Shown in pieces: positions 51,627 through 60,516 of a DNA stretch of 64,000 nt. Each line of letters starts with the position of its first letter. Position 1 is the stretch's first letter. A model generated the notes under the pieces. That model saw only the letters and a program-made list of their open reading frames with translations, ran no database searches and was not told the DNA's origin. A program made the position numbers and the translations under genes. Source of the stretch: Fen-1258 sp964441505 (GTDB taxonomy: Bacteria; Bacteroidota; Ignavibacteria; Ignavibacteriales; Melioribacteraceae); NCBI GenBank assembly GCA_964441505.1, contig CAYTUV010000012.1, positions 1 through 64,000 on the forward strand, written 5' to 3'.

Positions 51627-53198
51627 ATGAAAAACAATAAAATTCTCTGGGTTGATGATGAGATCGAACTTCTTCGTTCACATATAATATTTCTGAACGA
51701 AAAAGGGTACGAAGTATCAACAGTTACTAATGGTGAAGATGCGATCTCCGAAGTTAAGAACAACCAGTTTGATCTGATTTTTCTTGATGAGATGATGGCA
51801 GGTATAGGCGGACTTGAGACTCTTGGAAGAATCAAGGAAATCAATCCAAACATTCCCGTAGTGATGGTTACAAAGAGTGAGGAAGAATCACTTATGCATG
51901 ATGCCATAGGAAGCAAGATTCGCGACTATTTAATCAAGCCGGTTCTTCCTTCACAGGTGCTGATGGTATGTAAAAAAATTCTTGAGCAGAAGAAAATTTC
52001 CAGTGAGTATGTTGCAAAAGATTATCTACAGGATTTTAATGAAATCTCGCGTCAACTTTTGCTCGATCCTGATTACGATGACTGGGTTGAAATTTATGTG
52101 AAACTTACAAACTGGGCAATGGAACTTGATATCCATCCCGAGGTTGATTTACGCCAGACATTAATTGAACAGATAAAAGAGTGTAATCAGGAATTCAGCA
52201 AGTATGTAGAAATAAAATATAAGAATTGGATCGACAATGTTGGCGGCGAGGATGTTCCGACTCTCACAACTCAGATAGTAGATAAATATGTACTGCCGCA
52301 ATTATCAAAAACAGACGGACCTGTTTTTTTCTTTGTGATTGATTGTTTACGACTCGATCAATGGCTGGTTATGGAAAAACATTTGAACGATATTTTCAAT
52401 ATCCAAAAAGATTATTATTACTCAATTCTTCCGACTGCAACACCTTATTCACGTAATTCTTTATTCGCGGGTTTGTTCCCCTCTGAAATCGAAAAAAACT
52501 ATCCCGATCTTTGGGGTACGATGAATGACGATGAAAACAGTATGAACAAATACGAGAAAGATCTGCTTCAGAATCTATTGAACAGAAGAAAGATAACTTT
52601 GAAAAATGATTTGAAGTATGTAAAAATAATTGATCCGGAAGTGGGCCGCTCTTTCGAGCAGAATGTTCTTTCTCATAAAAAAACACATTTCATGGCAGTA
52701 GTAGTAAATTTTTTGGATATGATCGCTCACGGTCGTTCAGATTCCGCGATACTTAAAGAAATTGCACCGGATGAATCTGCCTACCGCTCGCTCACAAACA
52801 GTTGGTTCCAACATTCATCTTTGCTTGGCACTCTGAGAGCTATTGCAACAATTCCGCGGGCAAAAGTGATTGTTACAACTGATCATGGAAGCATACGCAC
52901 TTTGAGGGGAGCTAAAGTTCTTGGTGACAAAGAGGCTTCTTCAAATTTGCGATTCAAGTTCGGGCGTAATCTAAAGGTAGATGAAAAGCATGCGATTTTT
53001 ATAAAAAATCCTCTGGACTATAAATTGCCGAAGCGCGGGCTTACAATTAGTTATATTATATCCAAAGAAGATTTTTATTTTGTGTATCCAACAGATTATC
53101 ATAAATATTTAAGCCATTACAAAGACAGCTTCCAGCATGGCGGTATCTCGATGGAAGAGATGATACTTCCGGTAATTACGATGGAGAGTAAGATTTAG
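51627..53198 (+). CDS. porX: PorX: response regulator with PglZ/alkaline-phosphatase-like effector domain (T9SS control)
   Basis: Residues 1-125 are a receiver domain ('KILWVDDEIELLRS'; phospho-acceptor D54 in 'LIFLDEMM'; conserved Lys in 'YLIKPVLPS'). After a helical linker comes a PglZ domain with 'FFFVIDCLRLDQWLVME', 'ILPTATPYSRNSLFAGLFPS', 'NFLDMIAHGRSD' and 'VIVTTDHGSIRT', the metal-binding Asp, Thr and His residues of the alkaline phosphatase superfamily. In Porphyromonas and Flavobacterium PorX works with the kinase PorY to control T9SS, and its effector domain is a phosphodiesterase. No porY lies in this window. The 523-residue length is normal, and the position next to sprA supports the call. 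Confidence 0.95.
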   Translation: MKNNKILWVDDEIELLRSHIIFLNEKGYEVSTVTNGEDAISEVKNNQFDLIFLDEMMAGIGGLETLGRIKEINPNIPVVMVTKSEEESLMHDAIGSKIRDYLIKPVLPSQVLMVCKKILEQKKISSEYVAKDYLQDFNEISRQLLLDPDYDDWVEIYVKLTNWAMELDIHPEVDLRQTLIEQIKECNQEFSKYVEIKYKNWIDNVGGEDVPTLTTQIVDKYVLPQLSKTDGPVFFFVIDCLRLDQWLVMEKHLNDIFNIQKDYYYSILPTATPYSRNSLFAGLFPSEIEKNYPDLWGTMNDDENSMNKYEKDLLQNLLNRRKITLKNDLKYVKIIDPEVGRSFEQNVLSHKKTHFMAVVVNFLDMIAHGRSDSAILKEIAPDESAYRSLTNSWFQHSSLLGTLRAIATIPRAKVIVTTDHGSIRTLRGAKVLGDKEASSNLRFKFGRNLKVDEKHAIFIKNPLDYKLPKRGLTISYIISKEDFYFVYPTDYHKYLSHYKDSFQHGGISMEEMILPVITMESKI

Positions 53199-53627
53199 AT
53201 GACATTTCCGTTCCATAAAAATGTTGTCTCGGAAAATGAAACTGCTGATATCGCTAACCAGTTTTCCAAAGTACTTCTACCGTGTGATATAGTGTTATTG
53301 AACGGCGATCTCGGTTCGGGAAAAACATTCTTTGTTAAAAATATATGCAGCCAGTTCGGAATACATACAGCATCAAGTCCGAGTTTTGCGATTGTGAATG
53401 AATATCATAATGGCAAAAAAATTGTCCACTTTGATTTCTACCGTATAAGAAAAATTGGAGAGCTTTACGATATCGGTTTTGAAGATTATCTTATGAATGA
53501 CGAAGCAATTATATTTATTGAGTGGGCTGATATGTTTCCGGAAATATTACCCCGGAAGAACTATGAAATCCAAATTAAATGTATCAATGATTCATCACGA
53601 GAAATATCTATCTTAAAACATGAGTGA
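53199..53627 (+). CDS. tsaE: tRNA t6A biosynthesis ATPase TsaE
   Basis: The Walker A 'LNGDLGSGKTFFVKNI' (G36-T43) and 'SSPSFAIVNEYHNGKKIVHF' followed by 'DFYRI' define TsaE, the ATPase that assists the TsaB-TsaD complex in making threonylcarbamoyl-adenosine on tRNA. The ATG follows the porX TAG directly. Length (142) is normal. The gene overlaps tsaB by eight bases, so porX, tsaE and tsaB are in one transcript. Confidence 0.95.
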   Translation: MTFPFHKNVVSENETADIANQFSKVLLPCDIVLLNGDLGSGKTFFVKNICSQFGIHTASSPSFAIVNEYHNGKKIVHFDFYRIRKIGELYDIGFEDYLMNDEAIIFIEWADMFPEILPRKNYEIQIKCINDSSREISILKHE

Positions 53628-54276
53628 TCTATTCCCGATATTAGCAGTTGAGACATCCGGAGAATTGTGCAGCGTTGCCCTCTTACCGGATACAAAAAAT
53701 TATGTTGAACTGAATTTTCTTCAGAAACATATTCATTCTCAAAAATTAATTGGAATGATTGACACTGTTTTAGAGACAGATTCTGTAAAATTACAAAGTG
53801 TAAAGTCAATCGCTGTCTCGATGGGTCCAGGGTCTTTCACGGGTTTGCGGATAGGTCTTTCTGCTGTAAAAGGAATTGCTTTCGGTGCAAATATCCCGAT
53901 AGTTCCTGTGCCAACATTCGATGCATTCGCATTTCAGATTGGAAGATATTTACCTGAAGGATCGAATTTCTCAATCGCTGTTAGCGCAAACATTGAGGAG
54001 TTCTATTTTGCAAAGTATCTTAAAAAGCAAAATGGGTTTGAAATTCTAAATGAGCTGAAATTAATAGAAAAAAAGGATTTCGAGAATAATCTGGTTAACG
54101 GAGAACTGGTTTATGGAAATGTTGCTGGAACCGGAGGTGCAAATCCAGTAAATGGACCTACAGCAAAATCAATAGGAGAGTGGGCTTATTTATATGGGAA
54201 GGATTTATTAACTTTTGACCACGATTATCTTGAACCAAATTATTTTAAGAAATTTATTGTGAAGGCAAGAAAATGA
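53620..54276 (+). CDS. tsaB: tRNA t6A biosynthesis protein TsaB
   Basis: This ASKHA-fold protein starts 'ILAVETSGELCSVALLPD' and has the signature 'SIAVSMGPGSFTGLRIGLSA' and 'GIAFGANIPIVPVPTFDAFA'. TsaB is the non-catalytic partner of TsaD. The 218-residue length is usual. It overlaps tsaE upstream and the DUF1573 gene downstream (four bases). Confidence 0.95.
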   Translation: MSDLFPILAVETSGELCSVALLPDTKNYVELNFLQKHIHSQKLIGMIDTVLETDSVKLQSVKSIAVSMGPGSFTGLRIGLSAVKGIAFGANIPIVPVPTFDAFAFQIGRYLPEGSNFSIAVSANIEEFYFAKYLKKQNGFEILNELKLIEKKDFENNLVNGELVYGNVAGTGGANPVNGPTAKSIGEWAYLYGKDLLTFDHDYLEPNYFKKFIVKARK

Positions 54277-54998
54277 GAAAAATGTCACTATTCTTTTTGT
54301 TCTGTTTTGTTAGTGGTATTACAGCACAGATTAACGCGCCAAAGATCAGTGTAAAAAAGGATCGTCATGATTTCGGAACAATCGTCGAAGGTGAAATTGT
54401 TACACATAAGTTTGAGATCTCGAACTCTGGTACCGCTGAATTAGTAATTAGTCAGGTTCGTGCATCATGCGGTTGTACTGCTGCAAAACCAGACAAGATG
54501 AAACTGAAACCGGGAGAAAAAACATTTGTTAAGGTCGAATTTAATTCCGAAAACCGCTTGGGACCACAGGAAAAATTTGTTTATGTCTCATCAAACGATC
54601 CAATTAATCCGGAATACAAACTTTCTTTTGTAGGAGTTATTGTTGATAAAAACGCCGCAGCGAAGGACGGTAAGAATCCTAAACTTACACTGAGCAAGAC
54701 CAGCATTGATTTTGGTAAAGTTGAAGAAGGAAAAATAGTTGATACGAAGATTAGTTTTAAGAATGAAGGCAGCAGCACTCTTGTAATAAATGATGTAAAA
54801 ACTTCATGCGGCTGTACAGCAGCTTTGTTGAGCAGTAAAACTCTGAAACCCGGTGAATCCGGAAACGTTAGAATTGAATTAGATACGGCTAACCGGGAAG
54901 GAAAGCTTACCCGCACTGTAACTCTATATTCAAACGATCCGCTGCAGCCGAATCAGACAATAACTTTATTTGTCACTATTGAAAAGAGAAAATCTTAA
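54273..54998 (+). CDS. DUF1573 tandem-repeat exported protein
   Basis: A signal peptide ('LFFLFCFVSGITAQ') is followed by two copies of the DUF1573 beta-sandwich. Copy one has 'HDFGTIVEGEIVTHKFEISN' and 'ASCGCTAAKPDKMKLKPGE'. Copy two has 'IDFGKVEEGKIVDTKISF' and 'TSCGCTAALLSSKTLKPGES'. Each carries the conserved CGCT motif. The family is common in Bacteroidota and has a PapD-like immunoglobulin fold; its function is not established. It shares one base with the accD start, so it sits in a tight operon between tsaB and accD. Confidence 0.9.
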   Translation: MRKMSLFFLFCFVSGITAQINAPKISVKKDRHDFGTIVEGEIVTHKFEISNSGTAELVISQVRASCGCTAAKPDKMKLKPGEKTFVKVEFNSENRLGPQEKFVYVSSNDPINPEYKLSFVGVIVDKNAAAKDGKNPKLTLSKTSIDFGKVEEGKIVDTKISFKNEGSSTLVINDVKTSCGCTAALLSSKTLKPGESGNVRIELDTANREGKLTRTVTLYSNDPLQPNQTITLFVTIEKRKS

Positions 54999-55837
54999 TG
55001 GGTTGGTTTACAAGAAAAAAAGAAAATATTTCTCGCGACAGTAAAAAGACCGATATACCGGATGGGCAATGGTCCAAATGCGAAGACTGCGGTGAAATAA
55101 TTCATAATAAACAACTTGAAGTGCATCTCTGGTGTTGTCCAAAATGCAATTATCATTTCAGAATTGGCAGCCAACAATATGCCACCATTATTTTCGATAA
55201 AGGTTCTTTCAAAGAACTTGATAAGAAAATGAAATCAGGGGACCCGCTTGAATTCACGGATACTAAAAAATATTCAGAGCGAATAGTTGCCACGATTAAA
55301 AAAAGTGGATTAAATGATGCCGTCAGAACAGGAATTGGAAAAATAGACGGCAAAAAAGCAGCGTTCGCATGCATGGATTTTAATTTCATCGGTGGAAGCA
55401 TGGGGTCAGTCGTAGGTGAAAAAATAGCCCGCGCCATTGATGCTGCATATGAAGAAAAAATTCCAATGATTATAATAAGCCAAAGCGGTGGTGCAAGAAT
55501 GATGGAAGGGGCATTCTCTCTGATGCAGATGGCTAAAACAAGTGCCCGGCTTGCCAGAAATGCAGAAGCGAAATTGCCGTATATATCAGTGCTTACAGAC
55601 CCAACCACCGGCGGAGTCACAGCAAGTTACGCAATGCTTGGTGATATAATAATTGCAGAACCTAAAGCCTTAATTGGTTTCGCCGGACCTCGTGTGATTA
55701 AACAGACGATTGGTAAAGACTTACCCAGCGGATTCCAGCGGACAGAATTTCAGCTCGAAAATGGATTTGTTGATTTTATTGTGAATAGAAAACAGATGAA
55801 AGAGAAACTTGCGCAGTTGATCGATTACTTGGCTTAA
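54998..55837 (+). CDS. accD: Acetyl-CoA carboxylase carboxyltransferase subunit beta
   Basis: The N-terminal zinc ribbon has C28-x2-C31 and C47-x2-C50 ('SKCEDCGEIIHNK', 'WCCPKCNYHFRI'). The crotonase core follows with 'IIISQSGGARMMEGAFSLMQ', 'TDPTTGGVTASYAMLGDIII' and 'GFAGPRVIKQTIGKDLPSGF'. It transfers CO2 from biotin to acetyl-CoA for fatty acid synthesis, with AccA as partner (not in this window). The length of 279 is normal. Confidence 0.97.
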   Translation: MGWFTRKKENISRDSKKTDIPDGQWSKCEDCGEIIHNKQLEVHLWCCPKCNYHFRIGSQQYATIIFDKGSFKELDKKMKSGDPLEFTDTKKYSERIVATIKKSGLNDAVRTGIGKIDGKKAAFACMDFNFIGGSMGSVVGEKIARAIDAAYEEKIPMIIISQSGGARMMEGAFSLMQMAKTSARLARNAEAKLPYISVLTDPTTGGVTASYAMLGDIIIAEPKALIGFAGPRVIKQTIGKDLPSGFQRTEFQLENGFVDFIVNRKQMKEKLAQLIDYLA

Positions 55838-55901
55838 TGAATAATTTATTGAAATAATTACTGCAGTCTTTAAAAATAGATAGTTGCATTCAGTTTGTAG
55901 A

Positions 55902-57056
55902 TCATCTCCTGAATTTCTTTACCATCGCACTGATTACCTCCATTGCGTAATCAACCTCAGTATCAGTATTTTTCGTACCAAAAGAAAATCGTAAAGTACC
56001 TGTTGCATCTTCAGGAGGATAGCCCATTCCGAGAATGACATGGGACGCTTTAATTGTACCGCTTGTACATGCGGATCCATTCGAAACTGCGACACCGTTG
56101 ATATCAAGGTATATAATCATTGATTCAGAGTCATTGTTATAATATTCTGATTTAAATGTAACGCTTAGAATATAAGGAGATGAAGTAGAATCACTGTTGA
56201 TAATGATTCCTTTGTTGTCAAGCGCGGTAAATGAATCCATGAATCTTTCTTTCAGTTTTTTTGCATGGTTATAATTTGCTAGCATGGACTCATCAGCAAT
56301 TCTGATCGCTTCAGCCAAACCAATTATACCAGCTACGTTCTCAGTGCCCCCTCGTCTGTTTCGTTCCTGAGATCCACCGAAGAGTAAAGGGGAGAGAGGT
56401 GTTCCGCTTTTCACATAAGCAAAACCAACTCCCTTGGGGCCATTTATCTTATGTGCTGAACCGCAGAGTGAATCAATTCCGAGTTTTTTTACATCAATTG
56501 GAAACTTACCGAAACTCTGGACAGCATCAGTATGAAAAAAAATATCTTTTAGTTTGACATGAGTGGAAATATCACCTATCGGGTTAATAGCTCCTGTCTC
56601 ATTATTAATGTGCATTATCGAAGCAAGTGTAGTATCCTTGTCTAAATAATTTAATGATGATTGCCAGTTTACCCTCGAATCTGGGTTGACCTCTAACCAA
56701 TTAACGTTGAAACTTTCTTTTTCTAATTCATGGAAAGCGTCGAGAACACAATGATGTTCAACTTTTGATGAGAAAATCTTTTTACGTCCACTCTCTTCAT
56801 ACTCTGTTCTAGCAATTCCGAAAATTGCAAAGTTATTCGCTTCAGTTCCGCCGCTTGTGAAATAAATTTCACTCGGACTAGCATTAATAAGATTAGCAAC
56901 GGTTTCCCGCGCCTCTTCAATTGCTACCCGGACTGTTCTGCCATAAGAGTGAATGCTGGAAGGGTTGCCGAAATCTTCTGTTAAGAAGGACTTCATTTTC
57001 TCAAATACTTTAGGATGTACCGGAGTAGTAGCTGCGTAGTCGAAATAAACTTTCAT
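55902..57056 (-). CDS. Cysteine desulfurase (NifS/IscS family)
   Basis: This PLP enzyme begins 'VYFDYAATTPVHPKVFEKM' and contains 'TSGGTEANNFAIFGIA', the Schiff-base Lys K203 in 'GSAHKINGPKGVGF' and the catalytic Cys C330 in 'SNGSACTSGTIKASHVILGM'. It extracts sulfur from cysteine for Fe-S clusters or thio-modification of tRNA. The 'SACTSG' loop is of the NifS/IscS (group I) type. No iscU or mnmA is adjacent, so the pathway is not fixed. AAGGAAT precedes the ATG. Confidence 0.94.
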   Translation of the reverse strand: MKVYFDYAATTPVHPKVFEKMKSFLTEDFGNPSSIHSYGRTVRVAIEEARETVANLINASPSEIYFTSGGTEANNFAIFGIARTEYEESGRKKIFSSKVEHHCVLDAFHELEKESFNVNWLEVNPDSRVNWQSSLNYLDKDTTLASIMHINNETGAINPIGDISTHVKLKDIFFHTDAVQSFGKFPIDVKKLGIDSLCGSAHKINGPKGVGFAYVKSGTPLSPLLFGGSQERNRRGGTENVAGIIGLAEAIRIADESMLANYNHAKKLKERFMDSFTALDNKGIIINSDSTSSPYILSVTFKSEYYNNDSESMIIYLDINGVAVSNGSACTSGTIKASHVILGMGYPPEDATGTLRFSFGTKNTDTEVDYAMEVISAMVKKFRR

Positions 57057-57066
57057 GAATTCCTTT

Positions 57067-57834
57067 CTATCTTAAACTGACATCACCGAAATGAATTTTT
57101 TCTAACTTGTCACCAGTGCGTAATACAAGAAATCCATTTTCATCGATATCTTCAAAAATTCCAACCTTGACAAGCTCGCTATCAACAATTTTAATTTTTT
57201 CTCCCAGCATTTTGCACCGGTTTCGCCAATCGTTTAAAACTTTCTTACCGGATTTTTTGGATATTTCTAACATCGCTTCAAAATTATTAAGAACCTCGCT
57301 TAGTAATTTTTCTCTGCTCGCTATTGAATGAAATTCTTTTCTTATTGAGGTTGGTGCTATTTCAAAATGACCGGGGAAGTTTGGCTGATTAACATTTATA
57401 CCAATACCCACAACAACACGCGCGATTTTATTTGCTTTAGATACAGATTCCAATAAAATACCGGCTATTTTTTTCTTATGAATTAAAACATCATTCGGCC
57501 ATTTTAGTTCAACATCAAGTTGATAGAGATTTTCAATAGCCTGTGCCACAGCAACCGCAGCACTAAAATTTATCAAATTAATTTTTTGTTCTTTGAACTC
57601 ACCTTTGAGTAGAATTGAAAATGTAAGATTTTGCCCGTTGCTGCTGATCCATTCTCTTTCTTTTCGTCCCCGGCCCTTGCTTTGGAATTCAGCTAATAAA
57701 ACAGTCCCATTCTGATTTGAATCCTTGCTTGCCAGTAACATTGCATTTGTGGATTCAACTTCATCGCTATAAATGAAATTCCTGCCGATGTAATCGGTAT
57801 CCAGCTTGATATCAAAATCCTCAATCTTGAACAA
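57067..57834 (-). CDS. birA: Biotin-[acetyl-CoA-carboxylase] ligase (BirA without HTH domain)
   Basis: The biotinoyl-AMP loop 'GRGRKER' is at residues 54-60, followed by 'LKWPNDVLIHKKKIAGILLE' and 'VVGIGINVNQPNFPG', with a C-terminal SH3-like domain. It adds biotin to the EAMKM lysine of carrier proteins such as the one at 35503. At 255 residues it lacks the N-terminal repressor domain, so it is a class I ligase that does not regulate biotin genes directly. The start is TTG at 57834 with AGGAG nine bases upstream. It is upstream of the desulfurase by ten bases on the same strand. Confidence 0.94.
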   Translation of the reverse strand: MFKIEDFDIKLDTDYIGRNFIYSDEVESTNAMLLASKDSNQNGTVLLAEFQSKGRGRKEREWISSNGQNLTFSILLKGEFKEQKINLINFSAAVAVAQAIENLYQLDVELKWPNDVLIHKKKIAGILLESVSKANKIARVVVGIGINVNQPNFPGHFEIAPTSIRKEFHSIASREKLLSEVLNNFEAMLEISKKSGKKVLNDWRNRCKMLGEKIKIVDSELVKVGIFEDIDENGFLVLRTGDKLEKIHFGDVSLR

Positions 57835-58003
57835 AATTATTATCTCCTAAAAAAATTGTTATGAAATAAAATTTCAATTTCAGCCAGAATATCATACCTG
57901 CCGGAAATAAAATTTGAATCCCGGACAAACATGTCATCGTGGTTAAAAGCTCTGCGTTTCAGCTAAGCTAATAAAAAATAAGTGTTTAGAGAAAAATTAA
58001 CGT

Positions 58004-58020
58004 TTGGCATTTCCATTGCT
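58004..58020 (+). promoter_or_regulatory. Putative sigma-54 promoter of the hsp20-dnaK-hsp20 cluster
   Basis: TTGGCATTTCCATTGCT has GG at 58006-58007 and GC at 58018-58019 with exactly ten bases between. It fits the -24/-12 consensus YTGGCACG-N4-TTGCW except at two positions. Transcription would start near 58031, about 28 bases before the hsp20 ATG, which has GGAGG upstream. No CIRCE element was found here. An enhancer-binding site was not identified. Confidence 0.5.
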
Positions 58021-58058
58021 ATAGTAAAAACGAACAATTAACAATAACGGAGGATAAA

Positions 58059-58493
58059 ATGACACTCATTAAATTCGAACCTATGAGAGAGTTTGAAACT
58101 CTTCATGACAAAATTCAAAGATATTTTGATGATTTCTCCAACTTTGGATTCAGCATGAATGAAAATTTTTATCCGAGAATTGATATTTCTGAGGATAAAA
58201 ACAACATCAATGTCACAGCAGAAATCCCTGGAGTCAAAAAAGAAAATATAAAAATCACATTGCAAGATAACATTTTGACAGTAGAAGGGGAAAAGAAAAA
58301 AGATTCAGAGCAAAAAGAAAATAACTTTTACAGGAGTGAGAGAATGTTCGGATCTTTCAAACGTTGCTTCACACTTCCGGAGGAAGTTGATTCTGAAAGT
58401 GTCGATGCAAAATTTGAAGACGGAATGCTTCATATTCAGATGAAGAAACTTTCACCAAAAGTAAAAAGTGAAAAATTAATAGAGCTGAAGTAA
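58059..58493 (+). CDS. Small heat-shock protein, Hsp20/alpha-crystallin family
   Basis: The 144-residue protein has the alpha-crystallin domain from about residue 40 ('YPRIDISEDKNNINVTAEIP', 'GVKKENIKITLQDNILTVEG', 'RSERMFGSFKRCFTLPEEVD') and ends with 'FEDGMLHIQM'. It is an ATP-independent holdase that keeps unfolding proteins soluble for DnaK. GGAGG precedes the ATG. It is the first gene of a chaperone cluster behind a sigma-54-like promoter, and its stop codon sits in a hairpin loop that may attenuate read-through into dnaK. Confidence 0.95.
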   Translation: MTLIKFEPMREFETLHDKIQRYFDDFSNFGFSMNENFYPRIDISEDKNNINVTAEIPGVKKENIKITLQDNILTVEGEKKKDSEQKENNFYRSERMFGSFKRCFTLPEEVDSESVDAKFEDGMLHIQMKKLSPKVKSEKLIELK

Positions 58494-58505
58494 ATCCTTC
58501 AGCTC
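58482..58505 (+). terminator. Hairpin spanning the hsp20 stop codon, possible attenuator
   Basis: GAGCTGAAG (58482-58490) and CTTCAGCTC (58497-58505) form a perfect nine-pair stem with the stop codon TAA in the six-base loop. Only ATTTC follows, so the U-tract is poor and termination would be partial. The arrangement could set the ratio of hsp20 to dnaK mRNA, or protect the 3' end of an hsp20 message. Confidence 0.5.
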
Positions 58506-58536
58506 ATTTCAAAAATAAATCGATAAGGATAAGTCA

Positions 58537-60480
58537 ATGGGAAAGATTATAGGAATTGATCTTGGAACGACTAACTCGTGCGTTGCGGTTATGGAAGGAA
58601 ACGAGCCGGTGGTAATTCCAAATTCTGAAGGTGGAAGAACAACACCATCTGTTGTTGCATTTACAAAATCTGGCGAAAGATTGATAGGCCAACCAGGTAA
58701 ACGTCAGGCAGTTACAAATCCCAAGAATACAATATTCTCAATCAAAAGATTCATGGGAAGAAAGAGAGAAGAAGTTGACGTTGAATCTAAAGAAGTTCCT
58801 TACAAAGTTGTTTCAGGTGATAACGGCTCTGCGAGAGTTGAAATTGATGAACGCTTGTACTCCCCACCCGAAATTAGTGCAATGGTATTACAGAAAATGA
58901 AAAAGACTGCTGAAGATTATCTTGGTCAGGAGGTCACTGAAGCGGTTATTACTGTTCCTGCGTATTTCAATGATGCGCAGAGACAGGCTACAAAGGATGC
59001 CGGTGAAATTGCCGGATTAAAAGTAAAAAGAATTATAAATGAACCAACTGCAGCCGCATTAGCATACGGATTAGATAAAAAACACAAAGAAGAACTTGTT
59101 GCTGTTTATGATCTTGGCGGCGGAACATTTGATATTTCAATTCTACAGTTGGGTGAAGGTGTCTTTGAAGTGAAATCTACCAACGGTGATACTCATCTTG
59201 GTGGTGATGATTTTGACCAAAGACTTATTGACTATCTCGCCGATGAATTTCAAAAACTTGAGGGAATTGATCTACGCAAAGATCCGATGGCACTTCAGCG
59301 TCTTAAAGAGGCTGCCGAAAAAGCTAAAATTGAACTCTCTTCCTCTGTGCAGACCGATGTTAATCTTCCGTTTATTACTGCTACACAGGATGGACCGAAA
59401 CATTTAAATATCAATCTCTCCCGTGCCAAATTTGAGCAGTTGATTGATGATCTAATTCAAAGAACAGTTGAACCATGTGAACGCGCTATCAAAGACGCAG
59501 GTGTGTCAACATCTCAAATTGATGAAGTAATTTTAGTCGGCGGATCTACCCGTGTACCGAAAGTTCAGGAATTAGTAAAAAAACTTTTTGGAAAAGAACC
59601 ACATAAAGGCGTAAATCCGGATGAAGTTGTTGCCATCGGTGCGGCTATTCAAGGCGGCGTGCTTGCCGGTGATGTAAAAGATGTTCTCTTACTTGATATT
59701 ACTCCATTATCTCTTGGAATTGAAACGCTTGGCGGAGTTTTCACAAAACTTATTGAAGCTAACACAACAATTCCTACAAAGAAGAGCGAAGTTTTCTCTA
59801 CAGCGTCTGATAATCAACCATCTGTTGAAATTCATATTCTCCAGGGTGAGAGGCCAATGGCTGCAGACAACAGAACTCTGGGAAAATTCCATCTCGATGG
59901 AATACCACCGGCGCCTCGTGGAATTCCACAGGTTGAAGTAACATTTGATATTGATGCAAATGGAATTCTTCATGTTGCTGCAAAAGATAAAGCTACAAGC
60001 AAAGAACAAAGCATCAGAATTACTTCTTCGAGCGGACTTTCAAAAGAGGAAGTTGAAAAGATGAGGCAGACTGCAAAAGAACATGCAGCCGAGGATAAGA
60101 AGAAAAAAGAGGCTGTTGAAGTAAAAAATCAAGCTGATAATCTCATCTTCCAGACAAAGAAACAGATTGAAGAGATGAAAGACAAAATCACTGCCGAACA
60201 GAAGAACCAGCTCGAAAGTGAAATCAAAAAAGTTGAAGATGCATTGGCAGCTAACGATACAGAAAAAATCAAATCCGCAACCGAGGGGATGACAAAAATA
60301 TGGAACGAGATAGCGCAGAAGTTGTACGCGCAACAAGGTCCACCTCCGGGTGCAGGCGGCGGAGAACCTTTTGCCGGTCAACCTGATGGTGAGCCAAAAC
60401 AACAATCCTCGAAAGGAAAGAAAGATGACGGAAATGTTGAAGATGCGTCTTACGAAGTTGTTGATGATGATAAAAAGTAA
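58537..60480 (+). CDS. dnaK: Chaperone protein DnaK (Hsp70)
   Basis: The ATPase begins 'GKIIGIDLGTTNSCVAVMEG' and carries 'VYDLGGGTFDISILQLGEG' and 'VGGSTRVPKVQELVKKLFGK'. The substrate-binding domain has 'LLDITPLSLGIETLGG', and the helical lid ends with a glycine/charged tail 'ASYEVVDDDKK'. DnaK refolds proteins together with DnaJ and GrpE. The length of 647 is standard. Neither dnaJ nor grpE is adjacent, which is unusual; instead the gene lies between two hsp20 genes. Confidence 0.98.
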   Translation: MGKIIGIDLGTTNSCVAVMEGNEPVVIPNSEGGRTTPSVVAFTKSGERLIGQPGKRQAVTNPKNTIFSIKRFMGRKREEVDVESKEVPYKVVSGDNGSARVEIDERLYSPPEISAMVLQKMKKTAEDYLGQEVTEAVITVPAYFNDAQRQATKDAGEIAGLKVKRIINEPTAAALAYGLDKKHKEELVAVYDLGGGTFDISILQLGEGVFEVKSTNGDTHLGGDDFDQRLIDYLADEFQKLEGIDLRKDPMALQRLKEAAEKAKIELSSSVQTDVNLPFITATQDGPKHLNINLSRAKFEQLIDDLIQRTVEPCERAIKDAGVSTSQIDEVILVGGSTRVPKVQELVKKLFGKEPHKGVNPDEVVAIGAAIQGGVLAGDVKDVLLLDITPLSLGIETLGGVFTKLIEANTTIPTKKSEVFSTASDNQPSVEIHILQGERPMAADNRTLGKFHLDGIPPAPRGIPQVEVTFDIDANGILHVAAKDKATSKEQSIRITSSSGLSKEEVEKMRQTAKEHAAEDKKKKEAVEVKNQADNLIFQTKKQIEEMKDKITAEQKNQLESEIKKVEDALAANDTEKIKSATEGMTKIWNEIAQKLYAQQGPPPGAGGGEPFAGQPDGEPKQQSSKGKKDDGNVEDASYEVVDDDKK

Positions 60481-60516
60481 ATAAAATAAATAACAAAAAA
60501 ACAGATGGAGGTCGTT

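Noticed and set aside
55153..55620. 155-codon minus-strand frame
   Set aside because: Antisense to accD, with no start signal and no family features.
57835..58058. CIRCE element for HrcA control of the chaperone cluster
   Set aside because: No TTAGCACTC-N9-GAGTGCTAA or near match was found; the sigma-54-like element is the better explanation.
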